From a bacterium (GTDB lineage: Bacteria; JACRDZ01; JAJRWM01), in the NCBI GenBank assembly GCA_024276815.1, contig JAJRWM010000012.1:1-6982 (forward strand): a DNA stretch of 6,982 nt. Direction: 5' to 3'. Position 1 is the first letter of the stretch. Every line of letters begins with the position of its first letter. Made by a program: the position numbers and the translations under genes. Below, piece after piece: positions 1 through 5,804 of this stretch. The notes under the pieces were generated by a model. That model searched no databases and had not been told where the DNA came from. It saw only the letters and a program-made list of their open reading frames with translations.

Positions 1-129
1 AAGTTTTTCAGTTGGTTCTGGACGAAAGATGTGGAAGAGTTGGATGATCAGGTTGAGCATGCCTTAAAACATTACCTTGATCGTCCACACCTGGTTAAAT
101 CAATTTGCGCTATGTCACATTTTCATTAA
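1..129 (+). CDS. C-terminal fragment of a transposase, probably IS630 family (5' end outside window)
   Basis: The frame is open from base 1 to a TAA at 127-129 and encodes 42 residues ending in LVKSICAMSHFH. The fragment has a Trp-rich start (FFSWFW), an acidic helix (VEELDDQVEHALKHYLDR) and then RPHLVKS. This resembles the end of IS630-family DDE transposases, where a helix of the form V-x-x-A-L-x-x-L is followed by RPxLVRSFF. The catalytic DDE residues would lie upstream and are not visible, so the family call rests on the tail alone. The neighbouring non-coding region carries short repeats, which fits the edge of a mobile element. It could instead be the end of an unrelated protein; I am only moderately sure. 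Confidence 0.5.
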   Translation, partial: KFFSWFWTKDVEELDDQVEHALKHYLDRPHLVKSICAMSHFH

Positions 130-137
130 TAGGTACT

Positions 138-193
138 ATAGATTCTTGAACAACGCGAATGATAGATAGATTCTTGAACAACGCGAATGATAG
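138..193. repeat. Perfect tandem duplication of a 28-bp unit
   Basis: Two identical 28-bp units occupy 138-165 and 166-193; the identity continues for three more bases (to 196). Each unit begins ATAGATTCTTG and ends GCGAATGATAG, with the core GAACAACGCG at 148-157 and 176-185. The repeat sits 8 bp after the stop of the putative transposase fragment, so it may derive from the end of an insertion sequence or from replication slippage at its edge. No coding function is seen. Confidence 0.9.
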
Positions 194-237
194 ATATGCC
201 GGGTGCCGAGGGGAGCGGTCTTTTTTTTATATCTATC
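189..237. repeat. 9-bp perfect inverted repeat flanking a G-rich stretch and a T8 run
   Basis: GATAGATAT at 189-197 is the exact reverse complement of ATATCTATC at 229-237. Between the arms lie a G-rich segment and eight T residues at 221-228. The arms could form a long-loop hairpin. The left arm overlaps the end of the 28-bp tandem repeat. It may be an element-end remnant or a weak transcription stop after the transposase, but there is no strong GC stem directly before the T run. Confidence 0.45.
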
Positions 238-247
238 GACGAACTGA

Positions 248-267
248 CTTTTAGCGAAGTCTAAAAG
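248..267. other. Small hairpin, 7-bp stem with 6-nt loop
   Basis: CTTTTAG at 248-254 pairs perfectly with CTAAAAG at 261-267 around the loop CGAAGT. No T-tract follows, so it is not a standard intrinsic terminator. It lies about 75 bp before the yraN-like gene. The role is unknown. Confidence 0.4.
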
Positions 268-342
268 AGTTACCCCTAACAAATTTTACCCTTGGTTGCG
301 CGTTGTTCTGACTGATTTAACCATAACTGGAGCTGGCTCTTG

Positions 343-744
343 ATGGATAAAGAACCGAACCGCCGGCGGCTTGATTTGGGGAAACGTGGTGAAACAAAAG
401 CGGTTCGCTACCTGCGGCGAAGAAGATACCACATCGTCCGTCGTAATTACCGCTACCGGGGCGGAGAGATCGACATTATCGCGAGACGGGGCGATTACCT
501 GGTTTTTGTCGAGGTCAAGACGCGTTCCAGCCGGCAGTTCGGCCGGCCGATTGAAGCCATCGATCAGAAAAAAATCGGCAAAATTGTCCAGACCGCCGCT
601 CATTTTTGCCAGAGGTTCAACCTCGCTGGTTTCCAGCAACGCTTTGACATCATTGAGGCGGAGCGGGTTAAGTCTTTCTTTTTCTGGCATACCTGGAAGC
701 TCACTCATCATCCTCGGATCCTCGATTTAAATTCAGCTTATTAA
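343..744 (+). CDS. yraN: YraN/UPF0102 family protein (putative endonuclease-fold protein)
   Basis: The product has 133 residues, the usual length for the YraN/UPF0102 family, whose members have a PD-(D/E)XK nuclease-like fold. Family hallmarks are visible in order: G16-E17 with A20 (GKRGETKAVRYL), the block RNYRYRGGEIDIIAR with G41-E42 and D44, and FVEVKTR with E57 and K59, matching the nuclease core D...ExK. The tail HHPRILDLNSAY matches the family's end. The biochemical role is not established in most species; proposed roles are in DNA processing or recombination. I chose ATG 343, which has GGAG at 329-332; TTG at 340 is an alternative adding one residue. In many Firmicutes this gene lies near rnhB and comM. 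Here the upstream neighbour is a transposase remnant, suggesting a break in that order. Confidence 0.92.
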   Translation: MDKEPNRRRLDLGKRGETKAVRYLRRRRYHIVRRNYRYRGGEIDIIARRGDYLVFVEVKTRSSRQFGRPIEAIDQKKIGKIVQTAAHFCQRFNLAGFQQRFDIIEAERVKSFFFWHTWKLTHHPRILDLNSAY

Positions 745-775
745 CCGCGAAATTGTCATTCCGGCCGTGTTATTT

Positions 776-817
776 CCGGCATCCACACCGACAATACGCC
801 GGAGGAACCAATGCCGG
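776..817 (+). promoter_or_regulatory. Inverted repeat enclosing a Shine-Dalgarno sequence and including an ATG
   Basis: CCGGCAT at 776-782 is the exact reverse complement of ATGCCGG at 811-817; two G-T pairs could extend the stem outward to 774 and 819. The loop holds the strong GGAGG at 801-805, and the 3' arm contains the ATG of the small ORF at 811. GCCGG at 798-802, which includes the first two G of GGAGG, can also pair with CCGGC at 776-780 or 761-765, so the pairings would exclude one another. A role in controlling translation is inference; the region is rich in CCGG words, so chance pairing is possible. Confidence 0.35.
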
Positions 818-894
818 GGCTGCCGATTTCGCCCTGCCTGAGTAAGGCTCAAACGGATTTGACCAGGCAGAAACGTGTTACAATATTTGTATGA
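811..894 (+). CDS. Possible small ORF of 27 codons, translationally coupled to the DUF2723 gene
   Basis: ATG at 811 is preceded by GGAGG at 801-805 with a 5-nt gap, one of the best ribosome binding sites in the window. The ORF encodes 27 residues, starting MPGLPISPC and ending VTIFV. Its TGA at 892-894 overlaps the ATG (891-893) of the following large gene as ATGA, the classic coupling arrangement. That large gene has no Shine-Dalgarno of its own. The peptide has no recognisable domain, signal or membrane segment, so its likely value is as a leader ORF that brings ribosomes to the next start. The same frame is open from just after the stop of the yraN-like gene (745), so chance cannot be excluded. 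Confidence 0.42.
   Translation: MPGLPISPCLSKAQTDLTRQKRVTIFV
876..884 (+). promoter_or_regulatory. Possible extended -10 promoter (TGTTACAAT)
   Basis: TGTTACAAT matches the TGnTATAAT extended -10 pattern with one mismatch. TTGACC at 859-864 resembles a -35 box but is only 14 nt away, too close for a standard promoter. Transcription would start near 891, at the ATG of the DUF2723 gene, giving a leaderless message. This competes with the view that the gene is translated by coupling from the small ORF at 811. Confidence 0.3.
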
Positions 895-2744
895 CAGCAA
901 TCAGGATTAATCAATACAAAGAATTTCTCCCGCTGGTGATCTTTGGCCTGGTTTGGTCTTTCTACCTGAAGCTGACGTCAGCGGTTATCTGTGTGGGCGA
1001 TCCCCCGGAACTGATCGCCGCCGGGAAACTGCTGGGGGTAGCCCATCCCACCGGTTACCCGCTCTTCACAATTTTGCTGAAAATATTCTGCCAACTTCCG
1101 CTGGGCGGCATTGCCTGGCGGGCAAACCTCTTATCAACCCTCTCGGGCAGTGCGGCAGCGCTACTGTTTTTCTTGTTATGCCGACACCTTTACGATAACC
1201 AGACCGCTTTCTTCGCCACAACATTCTGGGTCTTTTCCACAACCTTCCAGGGCCAGAGCCTCTGCGCCCGGGTTTACGTTTTAAATATTTTCCTGACCCT
1301 GATGGTCCTCTATCCGCTGGCAACCAACAAGCGGAATCATTATTTAAGCCTGGTCGCCGTCACGATATTCGGCGTTGCCCTCGGTAATCATTTCGCTTTT
1401 TTAATCATGTTTCTTCCTTTGTATCTTTGGTGGGGTCGCGATCTTTTTCGGCTCAAAAGACTGATTACCGCCCTGGTCATAATCACCATGGGACTGGGAT
1501 TATACCTGGAGCTGCCCATCCGCTCTTCAGCCGATCCGCCAGCCAACTGGGATAAGCCGGCTACCTGGGAAAGCTTCAAAGGGGTTGTCACTCAGCGAAG
1601 ATACCGCGGCAAGATGTTGCAGCGCGACTTCACCTCGACGGTATGGCTGGTAAAAAAGATAGCGACCTCGCTCAGATATGAGTTCCGCCTGGGCGGGGTG
1701 GTGTTGCTTGTGACGGGCTTAATCATTTTGATCATCAAACCCGGCGGTCAGGTTGTCTGGCTGTTTTTGCTCTCGGGTATCCTGAACGCGCTTTTACATA
1801 TCATTTATGGTAAACCTTTTGAGTTTCACCATGTTTACCTACTGCCGTTTTATCTCTCCGGCCTGATGTTAATCGCGCACGCTCTCTCCTGGTTATTCAG
1901 TGTTGCCAACCGGAAAACCTGGCTGACAGCTGGTTTGGCGCTCGTTCTGTTTGTCATGATCGGGTTCCTGGAAAAATTCAGTTACCCAATTGCTAACCGG
2001 CGGAGCTATTACCTGGCAGCCGATTACGGCCATAACCTGCTGATGTCGCTCGCGCCCGGCTCAACCCTGGCAATGCAGGGCGATGCGGTTACATTTATCG
2101 TTGAGTATCTGGTCAACGTGGAAGGTAAGCGTCCCGACCTGACCTGGCGGCATTTAAGCCAAATAAGTGTCCGCGATTCATCCCGCAAAGTGTTTTTCCC
2201 GTTTGACCTGATCTCCTATTTTCGTCCCTATTTAAAAAAGAACGAAAAAATTCAGCAGCGGGGCCTGCTGTTTGAGATAGTCGGGGCAAACACGGCCCGC
2301 AAGAATTTTCAGCCCTTTTTCCGCTGGCGTAACACTGGCGGGATAGTTGAAAAATATAACCGGCTTCTGCTTGCCGAGTGTTACTTCCTGTTCGGACTTG
2401 AGAGTTACCAAAGCAATCTCGCCAAGGCCGAGTTATATTTTCGTAAATGCCTGGAATGCGCGCCAAAAAACATCCGCTACTATAATTTTATCTCCGCTAT
2501 CTATTTTGAGAAAGGATATTACGCCGGCGCGATTGAAGTTCTGTTTAAAGCCAGTAAACTGCCGCCGGAGAATCATTTCATCTACTACAACTTGGGCAAC
2601 GCCTATAAACTGCTGGGAGATTATCGGCGGGCGAAATTTTATTATGAAAAAACGTTGCGGCTCAAACCTGATTTCCCAAAAGCCCGATCCAAGCTGGACC
2701 AGATAAGCTTACAGCTTGAGGAAATTACGCTTCGCGACTTTTAA
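891..2744 (+). CDS. DUF2723 family membrane protein with C-terminal TPR repeats (putative GT-C glycosyltransferase)
   Basis: The product has 617 residues. The N-terminal part has about ten hydrophobic segments, starting near residue 12. The family signature follows the first segment: GDPPELIAAGKLLGVAHPTGYPL, residues 36-58, with D37, E40, H52 and P53, then RANLLSTLSG. This matches DUF2723, a GT-C-like group related to protein O-mannosyltransferases, which are thought to use polyprenyl-phosphate sugars at the outer membrane face; the acidic residues after the first helix are typical catalytic positions. From about residue 493 to the end there are roughly three TPR units (for example YYNLGNAYKLLGDYRRAKFYY), giving a protein-binding tail. 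ATG 891 lacks a Shine-Dalgarno but overlaps a small ORF's stop as ATGA. The gene is separated from the operon at 2943 by a 198-bp gap with its own promoter, though both fit a shared glycan pathway. The acceptor is unknown. Confidence 0.85.
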   Translation: MTAIRINQYKEFLPLVIFGLVWSFYLKLTSAVICVGDPPELIAAGKLLGVAHPTGYPLFTILLKIFCQLPLGGIAWRANLLSTLSGSAAALLFFLLCRHLYDNQTAFFATTFWVFSTTFQGQSLCARVYVLNIFLTLMVLYPLATNKRNHYLSLVAVTIFGVALGNHFAFLIMFLPLYLWWGRDLFRLKRLITALVIITMGLGLYLELPIRSSADPPANWDKPATWESFKGVVTQRRYRGKMLQRDFTSTVWLVKKIATSLRYEFRLGGVVLLVTGLIILIIKPGGQVVWLFLLSGILNALLHIIYGKPFEFHHVYLLPFYLSGLMLIAHALSWLFSVANRKTWLTAGLALVLFVMIGFLEKFSYPIANRRSYYLAADYGHNLLMSLAPGSTLAMQGDAVTFIVEYLVNVEGKRPDLTWRHLSQISVRDSSRKVFFPFDLISYFRPYLKKNEKIQQRGLLFEIVGANTARKNFQPFFRWRNTGGIVEKYNRLLLAECYFLFGLESYQSNLAKAELYFRKCLECAPKNIRYYNFISAIYFEKGYYAGAIEVLFKASKLPPENHFIYYNLGNAYKLLGDYRRAKFYYEKTLRLKPDFPKARSKLDQISLQLEEITLRDF

Positions 2745-2759
2745 ACTCGTTCGCAAGGT

Positions 2760-2794
2760 TGCTCACTTATGTCTTGGTAATACTTAAGCGAGCA
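2760..2794. other. Imperfect hairpin after the DUF2723 gene
   Basis: TGCTCACTTA at 2760-2769 pairs with TAAGCGAGCA at 2785-2794 with one A-C mismatch in ten positions, around a 15-nt loop. It starts 15 bp after the stop codon. No T run follows, so it is not a clear intrinsic terminator. It lies directly before the first 52-bp repeat unit and may belong to the same structured region. Confidence 0.35.
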
Positions 2795-2901
2795 CTGTTG
2801 CGAGCGGTTTTGAGCTGCCGAAGGCAAATATCCCCAGGTCGCAGACCTGTTGCGAGCGGTTTTGGTGTGCCGAAGGCAAGCATCTTCAAACCGTAGGTTT
2901 G
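2795..2901. repeat. Two 52-bp-spaced direct repeats, each with GNA-triloop hairpins
   Basis: Segments 2795-2827 and 2847-2879 match at 30 of 33 positions (period 52 bp); the only differences are AGC versus GTG at 2813-2815 and 2865-2867. Shared parts are CTGTTGCGAGCGGTTTTG and TGCCGAAGGCAA. The second holds a hairpin, TGCC-GAA-GGCA. Each unit then ends in a second hairpin with a 6-bp stem and 3-nt loop: CAGGTC-GCA-GACCTG at 2835-2849 and CAAACC-GTA-GGTTTG at 2887-2901. These stems differ at three pairs, and every difference is compensated. All four loops are G-N-A closed by C-G, a loop type known to be unusually stable. The 3' arm of the first hairpin runs into the second unit. No ORF is evident here. 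Confidence 0.85.
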
Positions 2902-2910
2902 TGGTATAAT
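2902..2910 (+). promoter_or_regulatory. Extended -10 promoter (TGGTATAAT) for the glycan operon
   Basis: TGGTATAAT is a perfect extended -10 element (TGn plus consensus TATAAT at 2905-2910). No good -35 box exists at 16-18 nt spacing, which fits an extended -10 promoter that can work without one. Transcription would begin near 2917, giving a leader of about 25 nt before the TTG start at 2943. The hairpin of the second 52-bp repeat ends one base upstream, occupying the usual spacer and -35 zone, so it could influence promoter opening. Confidence 0.65.
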
Positions 2911-2942
2911 ATCTGATATTTTATCTGGTTGAGAAAAAGCAC

Positions 2943-3872
2943 TTGAATAATAAAAAATGGGAACCTGAAGCCAAATATCTCATTGTCAACGCTGATGACT
3001 TCGGCTTGTCCGAGGGGATAAACAAGGCCATTGCTCAGGCGCATGATTTCGGCATCCTGACCAGCGCCACGATTTTAGCCAACATGCCGGCGACCGGACA
3101 GGTCGCGGAGCTTTGCCGGGATAATCCCGGTCTGGGCGTCGGGGTGCATCTCAACTTTATCAGGGGAAAACCGCTGGCCGAACCGGAGAGAATCAAAAGC
3201 CTGCTGAATAATCAGGGGCGGTTCGTGCAAAAAACCGGCGTGTTTTTGCGGCGGCTGTTCCTGGGTAAAATAAAGCGCGAGGAACTCGAAGAGGAATTAT
3301 CGGCTCAAGTGCGAAAGGTTATGGATCTGGGCATAACCCCCACTCATCTTGACAGTGAAAACAATCTGCACCTGTTGCCGCCGGTAACCGAAGCCTTGAT
3401 CAGCGTGGCGGATAAATTCAAGATAAAAGCCGTCCGTTTAACGAATGAAATGGCTTTAACGAGAATTATCAGGCGTAAAAGCAACTGGTTCAATCCTCAG
3501 TTTCGTAAAATGCGGTTTTGGACCATGTGTTCAAGCCTGGCGCGTTTGAAAGTCGAAAACGCCGGGTTGAGGTTTGCTGATTATTTCTGGGGCATAAGAG
3601 ATAGCGGTCAGATGAACGGAGCGGCTTACAAGGCGCTTTTGCCGGGACTTCCCGTGGGGGTTACCGAAATAATGACTCACCCCGGATTTGTGGATGATGA
3701 GCCGGGAAATTTCTCCCAAAATATTGGCGGGTATGATATCAATAAGAAGCGTGAAGATGAGTTCCATGGTCTGGTCGCGCCCGGCTTAAAAGAGATTATC
3801 CGTAAACGGAATATTACTTTAATAAATTATCGCGATCTATGCGAGCTTAAAAAAAGGAGTTCCCATGAGTGA
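2943..3872 (+). CDS. ChbG/HpnK (YdjC) family carbohydrate deacetylase
   Basis: The product has 309 residues, a normal length for the YdjC/ChbG/HpnK family of metal-dependent deacetylases acting on N-acetylated sugars or hopanoid sugar intermediates. Motifs in order: LIVNADDFGLSEGIN with D18-D19, GVGVHLNF with H69, THLDSENNLHLLP with H135, D137 and H143, and EIMTHPGF with H246. The third motif is often HxDxHxHxH; here it is HxDxExNxH, with E139 and N141 in place of His. The start is TTG 2943, since no in-frame ATG lies before the first motif; only a weak AGAAAAAG-like site precedes it. It is the first gene of an operon driven by the TGGTATAAT at 2902, and its end overlaps the GT2 start by 8 bp. 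Hopanoid involvement is possible, but no other hpn gene is visible. The glycan context favours an amino-sugar substrate. Confidence 0.87.
   Translation: MNNKKWEPEAKYLIVNADDFGLSEGINKAIAQAHDFGILTSATILANMPATGQVAELCRDNPGLGVGVHLNFIRGKPLAEPERIKSLLNNQGRFVQKTGVFLRRLFLGKIKREELEEELSAQVRKVMDLGITPTHLDSENNLHLLPPVTEALISVADKFKIKAVRLTNEMALTRIIRRKSNWFNPQFRKMRFWTMCSSLARLKVENAGLRFADYFWGIRDSGQMNGAAYKALLPGLPVGVTEIMTHPGFVDDEPGNFSQNIGGYDINKKREDEFHGLVAPGLKEIIRKRNITLINYRDLCELKKRSSHE
3855..3859 (+). promoter_or_regulatory. Strong ribosome binding site fixing the GT2 start at 3865
   Basis: AGGAG at 3855-3859 lies 5 nt before ATG 3865. It marks the true start of the GT2 gene, upstream of the in-frame TAG at 3913. Downstream TTG 3940 has no comparable site. 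Confidence 0.8.
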
Positions 3873-4830
3873 TATTTATTGCTCAATAGTTGTCCCTTTT
3901 TATAATGAAGCGTAGAGCATTCCCGAACTGTATCAGAGATTGTCCGAGGTAATGAAAAAACAAAAGCAAGGCTATGAACTTATTTTTGTTAATGACGGTA
4001 GCCTTGACCGAAGCGCTGAAATCCTTGAGGGAATACAGCGGCGGGATAAAAATGTTGTGGTCATCAACTTTTCCCGTAACTTTGGTCAGACAGCCAGCCT
4101 GGCGGCCGGCTTCGCCAGGGTGCGGGGAGAAATCATCATCGCCATGGATGGCGATCTGCAAAGCGCTCCTGAAGAAATCCCCGCCTTCCTCGAAAAAATA
4201 GAAGAGGGCTACGATGTTGTCAGCGGCCGGCGCGTTAACCGCAAGATATCGTTTTTCAGCCGCAAATTACCATCGCTGATCGCTAACAAGATCATGGCCA
4301 AACTTTCCGGCGTGCCACTGCATGATTTTGGCGCCACTTTCAAAGCCTACCGAAGATTTATCATCGATAATATTCAGCTCTACGGAGAGTTACACCGTTT
4401 TATTCCGGCGCTGGCCAGCAACCTGACCACTAAAATTGTGGAGATTCCGATTAGTGACGCTGAACGCCAGCATGGAAAATCAAATTACGGTATTTCACGA
4501 ACTTTCCGGGTCATATTTGATTTAATAACGGTTAAATTCCTCCTGAGTTTTTCCACCAGGCCGTTGCATGTGTTTGGTATGCTGGGCCTTTTGAGTGGAG
4601 GGTCGGGTTTTCTGATCCTGGTATTCATGGCGGCGAAAAAGTTGATTCTGCATGTCAACATAGGGACAGAGCCAATGTTACTGTTAGGCGCAATCCTGAG
4701 CATCATCGGGGTTCAGTTCGTCAGCCTGGGGGTTATCGCCGAGATTGTGGTCCGCACTTATTATGAGTCACAAGACAAGAAAATTTACCATATTAAAAGC
4801 GTTTTTGAGCATAACCAGGATAGTGAATGA
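3865..4830 (+). CDS. GT2 family membrane-anchored glycosyltransferase (ArnC/DPM1/GtrB-like), interrupted by an in-frame TAG at codon 17
   Basis: From ATG 3865 the frame reads MSDIYCSIVVPFYNEA, then TAG, then SIPELYQRL and on to TGA at 4828-4830, 321 codons in all. VVPFYNEAxSIPEL is the first conserved GT2 motif, and a Glu codon (GAG) is the likely ancestor of the TAG. The rest is intact: VNDGS with D44, the metal-binding MDGDLQ with D95 and D97, GATFKAY near 156, RQHGKS at 201-206, and two C-terminal membrane segments near 234-258 and 270-296. This layout and length fit enzymes that move a sugar from a nucleotide donor to a polyprenyl phosphate at the inner membrane face. Without readthrough the only product would be a protein restarting near TTG 3940 (296 residues), lacking the first nucleotide-binding strand. 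It is therefore either a recent pseudogene, a recoded gene or a base error. It overlaps both neighbours. Confidence 0.85.
3913..3915 (+). other. In-frame amber codon inside the GT2 reading frame
   Basis: TAG follows TATAATGAAGCG (YNEA) in the only frame that continues with good GT2 homology on both sides. One base change (T to G) restores GAG and the motif YNEAESIPEL. No frameshift is needed. Confidence 0.9.
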
Positions 4831-5804
4831 AACGTTCGATCAAAGTTTCCCTGTCAGTTCTGCTAACAATCGGACTGGTCGCGCTGTTAATAAAACAGAT
4901 TGGCTCTCAGGAGTTATTGGGTTTATTTCGTGAGTTTACCTGGGAAATTGGCCTGATAGGCTTCCTCCTTTATCTTTCAAGCTATTTTCTTCGCTGTTGG
5001 CGCTGGCGTTATTTTTTCCCGGGGCAAGACATCAATCTGCTGGACCTTTTTTCCTTAACCAGTTTGACCATCGTGAGCCAGAACATTCTGCCGGGGGGAT
5101 CGGGCGAAGTCTCTTTTGTCCTGGTTCTGAAAAAGATATTCAACATCAGTTACAGCCGGGGTATCATCGCTATGATCGTAGCTCGATTATTCGATTTAAT
5201 CGCCATGCTGCTGGTCTTTTCTGTCGCCCTGCTGCTTCTTTTACAGGATAAGCGGCTTGGTTATAACTGGCTGATATTGGTGGGTGTTTTAGTCGCTGTT
5301 CTGGGACTGGCCATTTACAAGCTGGATAGACTCACCGCGCTTTTAATCAGGTTAAATAACAGGATTGCCCGGCATCTTAAAAAACTGGCCGGGTTGAGTG
5401 AAAAACTGGCCGGGTTTCAGGAAAATATTGTCGAATTACATAAGAGCAAGGTCTATGGAAAGGTTTTTGGCGTTTCCCTGGTCAACCAGGTGGTGCGTTT
5501 TGTCGCTTTCCAGAAAATGGTCGAGGCGATTATCAATCGGGAGTTCAGCCTTCTGAGCACAATTTACGGCTCCACCTTTTCCGAGATATCCAGTAAAATC
5601 CCGATCCACGGCGTGCTGGGACTGGGCACCTATGAAGTCAGCTGGGTAGGCCCGCAAATGTTAATGGGAATGAGTAAAGAGGAAGCTGTTCTTTCCGCTT
5701 TTGGCTTACATGCCGTGCTTCTGATATTCTCAGCGATAATGGGGGGGCTGGGGCTGATAATTATGCTTTATCGCAAGAGGGGAATAAATGCGGGGCAGCC
5801 GTAA
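4827..5804 (+). CDS. UPF0104 / lysylphosphatidylglycerol synthase TM-region family membrane protein (YbhN/AglD-like)
   Basis: The product has 325 residues with about seven to eight hydrophobic helices, typical for this family (the membrane part of MprF-like proteins without the transferase domain). Conserved features are visible: FLRCWRWRYFF near residue 55, QNILPGGSGE with N86 and E94, the RLFDL stretch after the next helix, and KIPIHGVLGLGTYE with P259, G265 and E270. Family members are proposed to translocate or bind lipids and lipid-linked sugars, and often sit beside GT2 genes, as here. The start ATG overlaps the GT2 stop as ATGA and is preceded by AGGA at 4817-4820 with a 6-nt gap, so translation is coupled. 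The 3' end overlaps the GT9 gene by 17 bp. The exact substrate is unknown; a role in moving the GT2 product across the membrane is inference. Confidence 0.88.
   Translation: MKRSIKVSLSVLLTIGLVALLIKQIGSQELLGLFREFTWEIGLIGFLLYLSSYFLRCWRWRYFFPGQDINLLDLFSLTSLTIVSQNILPGGSGEVSFVLVLKKIFNISYSRGIIAMIVARLFDLIAMLLVFSVALLLLLQDKRLGYNWLILVGVLVAVLGLAIYKLDRLTALLIRLNNRIARHLKKLAGLSEKLAGFQENIVELHKSKVYGKVFGVSLVNQVVRFVAFQKMVEAIINREFSLLSTIYGSTFSEISSKIPIHGVLGLGTYEVSWVGPQMLMGMSKEEAVLSAFGLHAVLLIFSAIMGGLGLIIMLYRKRGINAGQP

Noticed and set aside
198-228. Intrinsic terminator before the T8 run at 221-228
   Set aside because: Only about 4 bp (GCCG with CGGT, including a wobble) can pair before the T run, so the stem is too weak to call.
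286-711. A 141-codon minus-strand ORF opposite the yraN-like gene
   Set aside because: It is antisense to a clearly recognised family protein, has no recognisable motif, and its composition reflects the opposite strand's codon pattern.
745-890. Degraded coding remnant between the yraN-like and DUF2723 genes (for example of comM)
   Set aside because: I read both strands and found open stretches but no recognisable family motif, so a remnant cannot be supported.
2795-2901. CRISPR array or integron attC sites
   Set aside because: There are only two units with a 19-bp gap, the repeats differ internally, the gaps are themselves hairpins, and no cas gene, integrase or GTTRRRY-type core is present.
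3940-4830. TTG 3940 as the genuine start of the GT2 gene
   Set aside because: It removes the conserved first GT2 motif, lacks a good ribosome binding site, and the in-frame upstream region has a strong site and clear homology.
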